Assembly (NCBI GenBank): GCA_019359115.1
Contig: JAHHHW010000091.1
Coordinates: 1-58,125, forward strand
Length of the DNA stretch: 58,125 nucleotides
DNA from: Pelatocladus maniniholoensis HA4357-MV3
Lineage (GTDB): Bacteria; Cyanobacteriota; Cyanobacteriia; Cyanobacteriales; Nostocaceae
Direction: 5' to 3'
Every line of letters starts with the position of its first letter. Positions within the stretch are counted from its first letter, which is position 1. The notes below the pieces were generated by a model that was not told the DNA's origin, ran no database searches, and saw nothing but the letters and a program-made list of their open reading frames with translations. Positions 45,923 to 53,480 of this stretch are shown here, piece by piece. The position numbers and the translations under genes are program-made.

Positions 45923-47506
45923 TTAATTCACACGACGTTCATACCCTTGCCAATATTTCTCGCGAATCTTGGCCTTTTGCAATTTACCACTAGGCGTTCT
46001 TGGCAAAGATTCAGTAAACTCAACACTTCTAGGTAACTTAAAATCAGCAATTTTACCCCGAACAAAATTAATAATATCTAATGCGGTTGCTTTCATGCCT
46101 GTTTTTAAAACCACAATCGCTTTGATTGTTTCTCCAAAATCTTCATCTGGAACACCAATGACTGCTACCTCTCTGATGGCTGGATGTTCGTATAAAATAT
46201 TTTCTATTTCTGCTGGATAAACATTTTCGCCACCATAAACAATCATGTCTTTAAAGCGATCGCAAATGTAAATGTAACCTTCTTCATCAAAATAACCAGC
46301 ATCACCAGTATGAATCCAGCCATCTACTAAGGTTTTTGCTGTAGCTTCAGGTAATTTCCAATAACCAATCATATTTGCAGGAGATTTGATACAAACTTCA
46401 CCCACTTCAAAGCAAGATAGTTCTTGACCTTCACTGTTGATGATGGCTATCGATACGCCAGGAAAGGGTTTACCCGCAGCTTTGAGGATGTTTTTATTTG
46501 TAGATGTATGGTCTTTTGCAGGTAAAGAGACGGCACAATTGCCAGTTTCGGTCATTCCATATATTTGCACAAAATTACAATCAAATGTGGCGATCGCATC
46601 TTTGAGTGATGATTCAGCTATGGGGGAACCCCCATAGATAACATATTCTAGTGATGAAAAATCTGTTTTTTGGCATAATGGTTCGTTCAACAAAACTTGA
46701 ATCATGGCTGGAACCATAAATGTCTTAGTGATGCGATACTTTTCAATCGCTTGGAGAACCTCAACACCGATAAAATTGTCTAAGACAATATTTTCGGCTC
46801 CTGCTGCTAAACCACGAATAGCCCACCATAAACTACCGATATGGAATAAAGATAAGGTAAGCAAACTCTTATCAGTGGCGTTCCAATTTATCCAAGTTTG
46901 ATTTCGTTGAGCAAATTCTTTGGCGATCGCAAAAAAACTATAATGTCCTAGTTGGACACCTTTGGGTCTTCCTGTAGTGCCACTAGTATACATTTGTACG
47001 GCTACATCATTGGCTGCAACAACGATATTTGGTGGCTCGTCACTATGTTCCTGAGACCAGATATCATAACTCAGGCAATTGCCATCAATTTCTTCTAAGG
47101 CAATAATGGTTTTAACGCCATCAATCTCATTTCTAATCGATACTACTAACTGATAAAATTCTGCCCCGACAAAAAGAATTTCAACATTAGCATCCCTGAG
47201 AATATAGCTAACTTCAGCAGCAGCTAAACGCCAATTAATAGGTACAAAAACAGCTTTGATTTTGCAACAAGCAAATAAAATTTCATAACTCTTAAGTGAA
47301 TCTTTAGCTAAAAGTGCTACTCGCGCACCTGGTTGAATTCCTTGGGCTAAAAGTGAATTTGCAACTTGATTACTTCGCCGATCTAATTGCAAATAAGTAA
47401 GTGATTTATCCTTAAATATCAATGCCTTCGTGTCTGGAAATTGACGTGCTTGCACACGTGACAAATCTGCTAACGTTGTTATTTTACTGTTATATATCAT
47501 CGACAT
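45923..47506 (-). CDS. Acyl-AMP/CoA ligase (ScoC/FadD10-like)
   Basis: A 527-residue ANL-family ligase with the P-loop YTSGTTGRPKG near 172, IYGMTETG near 315, GWIHTGDAGYF near 398 and the catalytic lysine in PSGKLQK near 505. In isonitrile-lipopeptide clusters this enzyme activates the fatty acid and later the isonitrile acid and loads it on the ACP. It is the first gene of the minus-strand run. Of two start codons (47506, 47500), the second has the better spacing to GAGG. Ligases of this class also make acyl-CoA, so ACP loading is an inference from context. Confidence 0.88.
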   Translation of the reverse strand: MSMIYNSKITTLADLSRVQARQFPDTKALIFKDKSLTYLQLDRRSNQVANSLLAQGIQPGARVALLAKDSLKSYEILFACCKIKAVFVPINWRLAAAEVSYILRDANVEILFVGAEFYQLVVSIRNEIDGVKTIIALEEIDGNCLSYDIWSQEHSDEPPNIVVAANDVAVQMYTSGTTGRPKGVQLGHYSFFAIAKEFAQRNQTWINWNATDKSLLTLSLFHIGSLWWAIRGLAAGAENIVLDNFIGVEVLQAIEKYRITKTFMVPAMIQVLLNEPLCQKTDFSSLEYVIYGGSPIAESSLKDAIATFDCNFVQIYGMTETGNCAVSLPAKDHTSTNKNILKAAGKPFPGVSIAIINSEGQELSCFEVGEVCIKSPANMIGYWKLPEATAKTLVDGWIHTGDAGYFDEEGYIYICDRFKDMIVYGGENVYPAEIENILYEHPAIREVAVIGVPDEDFGETIKAIVVLKTGMKATALDIINFVRGKIADFKLPRSVEFTESLPRTPSGKLQKAKIREKYWQGYERRVN

Positions 47507-47520
47507 TCCTCAGAAAAATT

Positions 47521-47616
47521 ATCAGGTTTTTTGTGCAGTTGCAACAAGCTATCTGAACCTATTACTATCAGTTGCATAAAGTGAAGATGTTGCTTGGTTT
47601 TATCTAACAACTTATA
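47521..47616 (-). pseudogene. Relic of an NRPS adenylation domain
   Basis: One minus-strand frame reads LHFMQLIVIGSDSLLQL, closely matching LHFMKLLVVGSDSLYVQ in A1 of the intact NRPS (39857-39930 region). The relic is about 32 codons, preceded by a stop, and adjoins the ligase gene. It must come from a second NRPS of the same type. Confidence 0.8.
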
Positions 47617-47735
47617 CTAAGTTACATAAAACGGCTGGGAAATTTTTTATGCTCTCAAAATTTATTACATTAGCTTATAGGTATTCCCCAGCTTTTTAAA
47701 CCACCTTCGTGGGCATAATATCAACTATTTACTTT

Positions 47736-47810
47736 CTATTCATCTACTACAATTACCAAATTTGCAACATCGTCTAATAATCTCACCGCACTCATGGTAT
47801 TTATTTTGCT
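47736..47810 (-). pseudogene. Relic of an acyl carrier protein C-terminus
   Basis: The minus strand reads KINTMSAVRLLDDVANLVIV and then VDE and a stop, matching the end of the intact ACP (IPAVKFLDDTNVASLAILV). The active-site part is missing. It lies upstream of the NRPS relic in the same order as the intact ACP-NRPS pair. Confidence 0.65.
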
Positions 47811-47910
47811 ACAGTTTGTACTACCTATTTTTGTGGTTAATTATCATCAATTAATTTGAAATGCATAGGAAAATTATATTTTTAAAATAAGCATTAAAAC
47901 TTAAACTAAT

Positions 47911-47944
47911 ACAGATTTGAGAATATTGTCAATCTCAAATCTGT
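47911..47944. repeat. 12-bp perfect inverted repeat
   Basis: ACAGATTTGAGA (47911-47922) and TCTCAAATCTGT (47933-47944) with a 10-bp spacer containing TTGTCAA. It could be an operator or a transcript hairpin upstream of the ligase operon. Confidence 0.6.
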
Positions 47945-48180
47945 TGCTCTTAACGAGTATTAAATACTACATATGAGTTTTTGCTATTTGACTTTTTTTA
48001 TGCAAATTAATTAGAAGTCAAAAAATATACTCTTATTATGTATTAGTTTATAAATATGTTTTCAAGCTTTGCATAGATACACAAAATAAAAACATAGTCT
48101 CAAGTAGTACTATTTTTTATTAGTATATTTACTGAAAAGTAATTTTATATATTTTTATTTTACTATGGAAAATTTTTGAT

Positions 48181-48199
48181 ATTTGACAATAAGTCAAAT
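48181..48199. promoter_or_regulatory. ATTTGAC palindrome
   Basis: ATTTGAC, AATAA, GTCAAAT: a perfect 7-5-7 palindrome. Half-sites of the same word occur at 47986 (ATTTGAC) and 48017 (GTCAAA), and near the receptor gene (49071, 49086). Confidence 0.4.
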
Positions 48200-48400
48200 T
48201 AATCTTAAATGCTTGTTTATTAAGAGTTTTGAAAGCATATTAACCAACTGATCTTTACTATAAGAATAATTAATCAATAAATAAATTAAGCAAAATAATG
48301 ATGATTAGGGTTTGATTTTTATGGTAGAAAAAAGACAAAAAATATAATTCCAACTCCTTACACCCCCACACGTATTTTTAAGACAGACGGTCATTGACAC

Positions 48401-48425
48401 TCCCACTGGGCTTTAGCGCGTGGGA
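48401..48425. repeat. IS200/IS605 right-end hairpin
   Basis: TCCCAC, TGGGCTTTAGCGC, GTGGGA: the imperfect hairpin that marks the right end of IS605-type elements in cyanobacteria (read on the minus strand as a GTGGGA-flanked stem). It overlaps the end of the TnpB relic. Confidence 0.6.
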
Positions 48426-48699
48426 TTCTTCGTAGAAAAACTCTAGACCTACATCAATTCCTACTTGGTTTCCGCTATGTTGATGTTGTTCTTTACCTAT
48501 TCTGACACGTTTAATCTGTTTGATGGAGTAGAAACTTAGGTCACGAGTACCAATTAACTTAAGCTTACCAATATTAAAACCATCACTAAATATGATGTAT
48601 TTTCTATCATTAGAAAGCTTCCATCCTGATGTTTTGTACTCTACAGAATGACCACGTTTTTTGAATCGTGGGAATCCTTTCTTGCGAGGGCGAATCTTA

Positions 48700-48778
48700 G
48701 AGATAGGGGCAGGCTTCGTTGTATAGTCGAGTTGATGATTGGGCGTATCGCAGGAGTTATTAAGCCTGCCCCTATCTC
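48700..48778. repeat. 17-bp inverted repeat within the TnpB relic
   Basis: GAGATAGGGGCAGGCTT (48700-48716) and AAGCCTGCCCCTATCTC (48762-48778) are perfect inverse copies 45 bp apart. They may be ends of a small non-autonomous insertion. Confidence 0.7.
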
Positions 48779-48848
48779 CCAAGCCAAATGCGTGGTCCCT
48801 CATGGGCTTTCTGCTTTGATCACTGTAAAGCAAGGAAGTAGAAGTTAG

Positions 48849-48952
48849 TTTTTGCGCTCGCCGAAATGATTTTTGCGCTCGCCGAAATGATTTTTGCGCT
48901 TGCCGAAATGATTTTTGCGCTTGCCGAAATGATTTTTGCGCTTGCCGAAATG
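48849..48952. repeat. Five tandem 21-bp repeats
   Basis: The unit TTTTTGCGCTCGCCGAAATG plus A is repeated five times head to tail; three copies have a T for C in GCTCGCC. There are no spacers, so it is not a CRISPR array. The 21-bp period equals two helical turns. Confidence 0.95.
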
Positions 48953-49163
48953 GTAGCTAGACCTCCACAGGTGTTAGCCTAGCTCCTCTCTAAAGAGGCT
49001 CGCGCCCACAATAAAAGCATGAAAATCTATTTCTTAATCCCCTATTCCTATTTTCAACACAGATTTACAAGTTTGACAGTTCGTCATTTGACACTGTTAC
49101 CGCCAAGGCAAACAATTGAGCAACATAAGCGCTTTAGTTGATTTGCTACTAATAGCTTGAATT

Positions 49164-49183
49164 TTGTCAATTTTTCTTGACAA
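49164..49183. promoter_or_regulatory. TTGTCAA palindrome before the TonB receptor
   Basis: TTGTCAA, TTTTTC, TTGACAA: a 7-6-7 inverted repeat ending 30 bp before the receptor ATG. The second arm contains a good -35 hexamer (TTGACA). It could be a repressor site on the receptor promoter. Confidence 0.45.
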
Positions 49184-49213
49184 TTTGAGATTATTTTTTG
49201 GTGTGAGGATTAA

Positions 49214-51766
49214 ATGAGGAAACTGTATCTACTGGGAAATTTTGGACTAGCTGTCATACTAGCCATATTTATAAATCAACAAGCTTTAGCTACGACAAAA
49301 GAAGATAATAAAATTCCTCAACTTTCAGATATTCAGTTTCCTCACATAAGTGTTAAGGAGTGGCTAGCTCAACAAGAGCAGTCTACTTTTTTAGTAACAG
49401 GGATAAAGTTGAATCAGACTGCTAGTGGTTTGGAAGTTATTTTAGAAACAACTACATCTGACAAATTGCAAGTCACAACTAAAATAGAAGGTAATAACTT
49501 TATTGCAAATATTCCCAATGCACAACTGCGTTTAGCAAGTGGTAATACCTTCCGTCAAGAAAAGCCAGTTGCGGGAATTACGGAAATAGCAGCGCTCAAT
49601 CAGGATGCAAATAGTATCCAAATCACCGTAGTGGGAACAACACAGGTCCCAAAAGTCGAACTGTTTGACAGCAATGAAGGTTTAGTTTTGGGGGTGACAC
49701 CAATAACACCTGAAACTCAAACATCAGCCGATAGCCAAAAACCTAATGAACCAGATATTGAACTGACAGTAACCGCGCAGAAACGCTCAGAAGACGCACA
49801 GGATGTACCACTGAGTCTGACAGTGATTCCTCAGCAAGAACTCGAAGATGCTCAAATTAATTCTTTCACTGATATCGCCAACAACACACCCAACTTTAGC
49901 TTTTTTCCGACATCTTCTGGCGCTGCGGAATTTAACTACTACAGTATGCGGGGTTTGAGCAACTTTAACTTTCTTGCTAGCCAAGATAGCGTCGCCTTTT
50001 ATATCGATGATGTGCCGTTTGATTACGGTGGCTTTTTAGACTTGGGTTTGATTGATTTACAACGAGTAGAAGTACTGCGAGGTCCACAAAGTACGCTCTA
50101 TGGTAGAAGCAGTCCAGGTGGGGTGGTGAATGTCATTTCCCGTCAGCCAACGGATTCCCCAGAAATGCTATTTTCAGCTAGTTATGGCAACTATAATAGC
50201 CGGGAAGTGCAATTATCACTTAGCAATGCGGTGATTCCTGACAAGCTTGGGTTTCGTTTTGCTGGAGTCTACAGTGGACGAGATGGTTTGGTAGATAATG
50301 TGTTTCTCGATCGCACAGTTGGAGAGCGATCGCAACTAGTCGGACGAGCGCAAGTCCTGTGGACACCAACCCCAGAATGGAACGTCTCATTTAATACTTA
50401 CGCTAACTATACCGATAGTGGTAATCCTACCTTTGTCCCCCGCAACAGTGACGATCCCTTTAAAAGTGAGCAAACAGTTGATGGTCATGCGCGAGTTAGT
50501 AGTGATACCCAAGCTTTAAAAGTTAACTATGACGGTACAGGTTTCCAATTTACCTCAATTACAGCACGGCGCTTTACTAATCAAGATAACTTTTTAGGAG
50601 ATAACGTCCCCCGGCGCGACTTTCTGCGGCAGATTATCGGTATAAATTCTACAGTCTGGTCACAGGAAATCCGGTTTCAGTCCCCAGAAAGTGCTGACCG
50701 CTTACGCTGGCTTTTAGGTGGATACTATGAATCTCGCGAATTTAATGCTAATAATGATACGCTGGAATACACAGAAACTGGAGCCGCAGCATTTGGCTTA
50801 TTTTCCCCAGGACGCGATCGCGTGATTGCAGAACAATTTCGTAATACCTACGCGGTTTTCGGACAGCTAGACTACAAACCAATTGAACCTTTAACCCTAT
50901 TTGCTGGTCTGCGCTATGAAGCTTCTAATATCTCCCTAGATCGCCAGCGTGTCTTTGAAATTCCTAATGGCGGAGTCATCCCTAGCAGTCCCGAACTGCG
51001 GGGAGCAGATATCAAAAGCGATGAATGGATTCCTCGATTTGGTTTGCAATATCAATTCAACCCTAATTTAATGGCCTATGGCACAATCTCTAAAGGTTAT
51101 CGACCAAGCGGATTCAACTACCGCGCTGACACCGAAAACACACGCCGATATGGAGAGGAAAAGTCTTGGACTTACGAAGTCGGTTTAAAGTCTTCTTGGC
51201 TGGACAATCGATTAACAGCAAATTTGTCCGTATTTCATACCAATGTCGATGGTTATCAAGTTTTACTAACTGATGACTTCGGGTTTTTCCGCAACGTCGC
51301 CAATGCTGATGTCAACATCACCGGAGTGGAATTTGAGCTTAAAGCCACTCCTGTGCAGGGACTAGATTTAATTGGCTCGGTTGGCTATGTAGACAGTAGA
51401 TTCCAAGATTATAGAAATCCATTTACTGGTGCAAATTTTAGTGACAATCGCGTTCCCCTTTCACCAGAATTTACCTATAATTTAGCAGCTCAATATCGTA
51501 GTCCGGGTGGAATTTTTGCTCGTTTAGAATTACGCGGTTACGGTACAAATTATTTTGATGATGCCAATCAAATTAAGCAAGATCCATTCGCATTGGTAAA
51601 TGCTCGTATTGGTTACGAAGGGACTAATTATGGGATTTATTTATATGCAAATAACTTGTTTGATACTCGCTATATTACTTCTGGATTCTTTTTCCCACCA
51701 CCAAATGTGACGGCGGGATTTGGTGATCCAGTAACTTATGGTGTGCAATTTCGTGCGAATCTTTAA
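49214..51766 (+). CDS. TonB-dependent metallophore receptor with AMIN domain
   Basis: An 850-residue outer-membrane protein: signal peptide (1-26), AMIN domain (about 50-165, typical of cyanobacterial receptors), plug (about 175-295; VTAQKRSEDAQDVPLSL and VEVLRGPQSTLYGRSSPGG) and a 22-strand barrel to the C-terminal aromatic-rich end. It takes up a chelated metal with TonB energy. The plug words resemble FyuA/FptA-like receptors for thiazoline siderophores, by my reading only. It stands at the head of the plus-strand uptake genes, divergent from the biosynthetic run, so it probably re-imports that product with its metal. Confidence 0.93.
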   Translation: MRKLYLLGNFGLAVILAIFINQQALATTKEDNKIPQLSDIQFPHISVKEWLAQQEQSTFLVTGIKLNQTASGLEVILETTTSDKLQVTTKIEGNNFIANIPNAQLRLASGNTFRQEKPVAGITEIAALNQDANSIQITVVGTTQVPKVELFDSNEGLVLGVTPITPETQTSADSQKPNEPDIELTVTAQKRSEDAQDVPLSLTVIPQQELEDAQINSFTDIANNTPNFSFFPTSSGAAEFNYYSMRGLSNFNFLASQDSVAFYIDDVPFDYGGFLDLGLIDLQRVEVLRGPQSTLYGRSSPGGVVNVISRQPTDSPEMLFSASYGNYNSREVQLSLSNAVIPDKLGFRFAGVYSGRDGLVDNVFLDRTVGERSQLVGRAQVLWTPTPEWNVSFNTYANYTDSGNPTFVPRNSDDPFKSEQTVDGHARVSSDTQALKVNYDGTGFQFTSITARRFTNQDNFLGDNVPRRDFLRQIIGINSTVWSQEIRFQSPESADRLRWLLGGYYESREFNANNDTLEYTETGAAAFGLFSPGRDRVIAEQFRNTYAVFGQLDYKPIEPLTLFAGLRYEASNISLDRQRVFEIPNGGVIPSSPELRGADIKSDEWIPRFGLQYQFNPNLMAYGTISKGYRPSGFNYRADTENTRRYGEEKSWTYEVGLKSSWLDNRLTANLSVFHTNVDGYQVLLTDDFGFFRNVANADVNITGVEFELKATPVQGLDLIGSVGYVDSRFQDYRNPFTGANFSDNRVPLSPEFTYNLAAQYRSPGGIFARLELRGYGTNYFDDANQIKQDPFALVNARIGYEGTNYGIYLYANNLFDTRYITSGFFFPPPNVTAGFGDPVTYGVQFRANL

Positions 51767-51817
51767 CAGTTATCAGTTATCAGTTTTATCACTTGCCCTC
51801 TGCTTTTTTTGTAAGCT

Positions 51818-52993
51818 ATGCTTTATAAACTGATTTTGCTTGCTACCCTTTATACTTCTCAGTTTATACCGACAACATTTTTTCTTCAGGCATTACCTGT
51901 TTTTATGCGACAACAAAATATGTCGCTTGAGGTAATTGGATTTTTGGGTTTTTTAATCCTTCCTTCCGGCTTAAAGTTTCTTTGGTCGCCATTAATTGAC
52001 CGTTACCGTATAGGGAATTTAGGGCATTATCGCGGTTGGATTATTTGTTTTCAATTGTTGTTAGTAGCAATTATATTTTTCAGTGCTTTTATTGATATTC
52101 AAAATAACTTGATTAGCTTGCTCATTTGCATGTTTTTGGCGTGTTTGTTCTCTGCTAGCCAAGATATTGCTACTGATGCATTGGCGGTAAATTTGCTCGA
52201 ACCTCAAGAACGAGGATTAGGTAATGCAATTCAAGCTGGGGGAAATTTTTTTGGGGCGATTATTGGCGGTGGTGGGGCGCTGATTCTGTTAGAAAAAGTG
52301 GGATGGCGATATAGTCTAATTGCAATGTCGGTTTTCATGCTGCTCAATTTAATACCAACTTTGCTTCATAAAGAACAAGCGATCGCCAACTCAAAAGTTA
52401 ACAAATCTTATTTCCAAACATTTGTTCGCTTTTTCTCTCGCCCGAAAATGCTACCGTGGCTTTTCGTCGTTCTACTGTATATGGCGGGTGAAAGTATGAC
52501 AACTACCATGATTCGTCCGCTTTTGGTAGATAGGGGTTTGTCTTTATCAGACATTGGCTGGTTATTGGGTGTAGTTAGCTACAGCGCCCGCATTGTCTTA
52601 GCCTTGGTTGCTGGAGTGATGATTACACGCTTGGGACGCAGGCGTTCTTTAATTTTGTTTGGACTGATAGCAGCTTTTACTGCACTTTTGTATATCGTAC
52701 CAGCAATGGGCATTGCCAGTTTACCTGTGCTGTATGCGGTGTGTATTCTAGTCAGTGGAACTCAAAGTATGGCCTATACAGCCTTGCTTAGTGCCATGAT
52801 GGATAAGAGCGATCGCGCAACTGCTGCTACTGATTATACTATTCAAGTTTCAGTCATGTTTTTAGGTGGAATTGCTGCCACAATTTTGAGCGGGATTCTC
52901 GCACAGCGCACGGGATACACCCCCACGTTTATCATCAGTGCAGCTATAAGTTTATTGAGTGTGTTTGTTATTACTAAATATCCTGTCGATTAA
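51818..52993 (+). CDS. FptX/RhtX-like MFS permease
   Basis: A 391-residue major facilitator of the AmpG/RhtX type with 12 predicted helices. Its features include LDxxxxRxG-like loops, the SQDIATDALAVNLL motif in the fourth helix and a middle loop. FptX and RhtX carry pyochelin and rhizobactin across the inner membrane without an ABC system. It follows the receptor by 51 bp, so it is the expected inner-membrane step of uptake. That FptX handles a thiazoline siderophore fits the Cy-domain product made by this cluster. Confidence 0.88.
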   Translation: MLYKLILLATLYTSQFIPTTFFLQALPVFMRQQNMSLEVIGFLGFLILPSGLKFLWSPLIDRYRIGNLGHYRGWIICFQLLLVAIIFFSAFIDIQNNLISLLICMFLACLFSASQDIATDALAVNLLEPQERGLGNAIQAGGNFFGAIIGGGGALILLEKVGWRYSLIAMSVFMLLNLIPTLLHKEQAIANSKVNKSYFQTFVRFFSRPKMLPWLFVVLLYMAGESMTTTMIRPLLVDRGLSLSDIGWLLGVVSYSARIVLALVAGVMITRLGRRRSLILFGLIAAFTALLYIVPAMGIASLPVLYAVCILVSGTQSMAYTALLSAMMDKSDRATAATDYTIQVSVMFLGGIAATILSGILAQRTGYTPTFIISAAISLLSVFVITKYPVD

Positions 52994-53006
52994 CGCTATC
53001 TATTCT

Positions 53007-53128
53007 TAAAAAGTAAAAAGATAAAAGTAAAAAGTAAAAAGATAATCCCCATAAATAAATTTAGGGGCTTAGTACCAGCACTTTTTCTTAGGAAGTGCCT
53101 TTTGAATGAGTGACTTTCGCCTTGTTCC
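53007..53128. repeat. Dispersed AT-rich element, copy 2
   Basis: It starts with TAAAAAGTAAAAAG-type words, passes through GATAATCCCC and CATAAATAAATT, GGGG, and ends CGCCTTGTTCC, as in copy 1 (44221-44461). It separates the permease gene from the copper genes. Confidence 0.65.
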
Positions 53129-53212
53129 AAAAATTTTTTCTCACTACCCCTTGACTCTCCAGCAAGATGGAGATTTCAAAATGGGATTAGTTCATTAAAT
53201 AGAGTATATCAA

Positions 53213-53413
53213 ATGACACTTCAACTCAAAGTTCCTAACATGGCTTGTTCTGCCTGTGAAGAAAGCATCACAAAAGCGGTGAAAACTGTCGATCCAGCCG
53301 CAACTGTTCAAGCTGATACCAAAACTAAGCTTGTCCAGATTGAAACTCAAGCAGCAGAAGCTGCCATCACACAAGTAATTACAGCCGCAGGTTATACCGT
53401 TACCTACAACTAA
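53213..53413 (+). CDS. Copper chaperone (CopZ/Atx1-like)
   Basis: A 66-residue HMA-domain protein with the metal site MACSAC (Cys12, Cys15) and the usual ferredoxin-like fold. It binds Cu(I) and passes it to a P-type ATPase. It lies 67 bp before the copper ATPase, its natural partner. The family is known in cyanobacteria as Atx1, supplying plastocyanin and cytochrome oxidase. Its position behind the receptor/permease pair is the main hint that copper is the metal here. Confidence 0.9.
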   Translation: MTLQLKVPNMACSACEESITKAVKTVDPAATVQADTKTKLVQIETQAAEAAITQVITAAGYTVTYN

Positions 53414-53480
53414 ATTCTTTCAAAAGCAGTTCAGGACATCGTTAGGAGATTTGACGGGAGTACAATGCGCGGAGGTCTAG

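Larger units (their letters stand above)
47507..48377. other. AT-rich intergenic region upstream of the ligase
   Basis: About 870 bp without an intact gene. It holds relics of an NRPS (47521-47616) and an ACP (47736-47810), two inverted repeats (47911-47944, 48181-48199) and otherwise very AT-rich DNA up to the transposase remnant. The ligase promoter must lie here, and the insulated AT-rich part may be where an ancestral cluster was deleted. Confidence 0.55.
48378..48833 (-). pseudogene. TnpB (IS200/IS605 family) remnant
   Basis: The frame contains KKGFPRFKKRG, WKLSNDRKYI and VGIDVGLEFF, which is the N-terminal and first RuvC part (catalytic Asp in GIDVG) of a TnpB. It then jumps to the end of the element (ESHALKPSGS), so the rest of RuvC and the zinc finger are deleted. 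The N-terminal 40 residues come from inserted repeat sequence. No TnpA is present. It is a decayed element. Confidence 0.8.
48834..49213. other. Upstream region of the TonB receptor
   Basis: It contains the 21-bp tandem array (48849-48952), then about 200 bp that should hold the receptor promoter, with TTTGACA words at 49072 and 49087 and the palindrome at 49164-49183. No perfect Fur box was found. Confidence 0.5.

Noticed and set aside
48849-48952. Tandem repeats as a CRISPR array
   Set aside because: The units are head to tail with no unique spacers and no cas genes.
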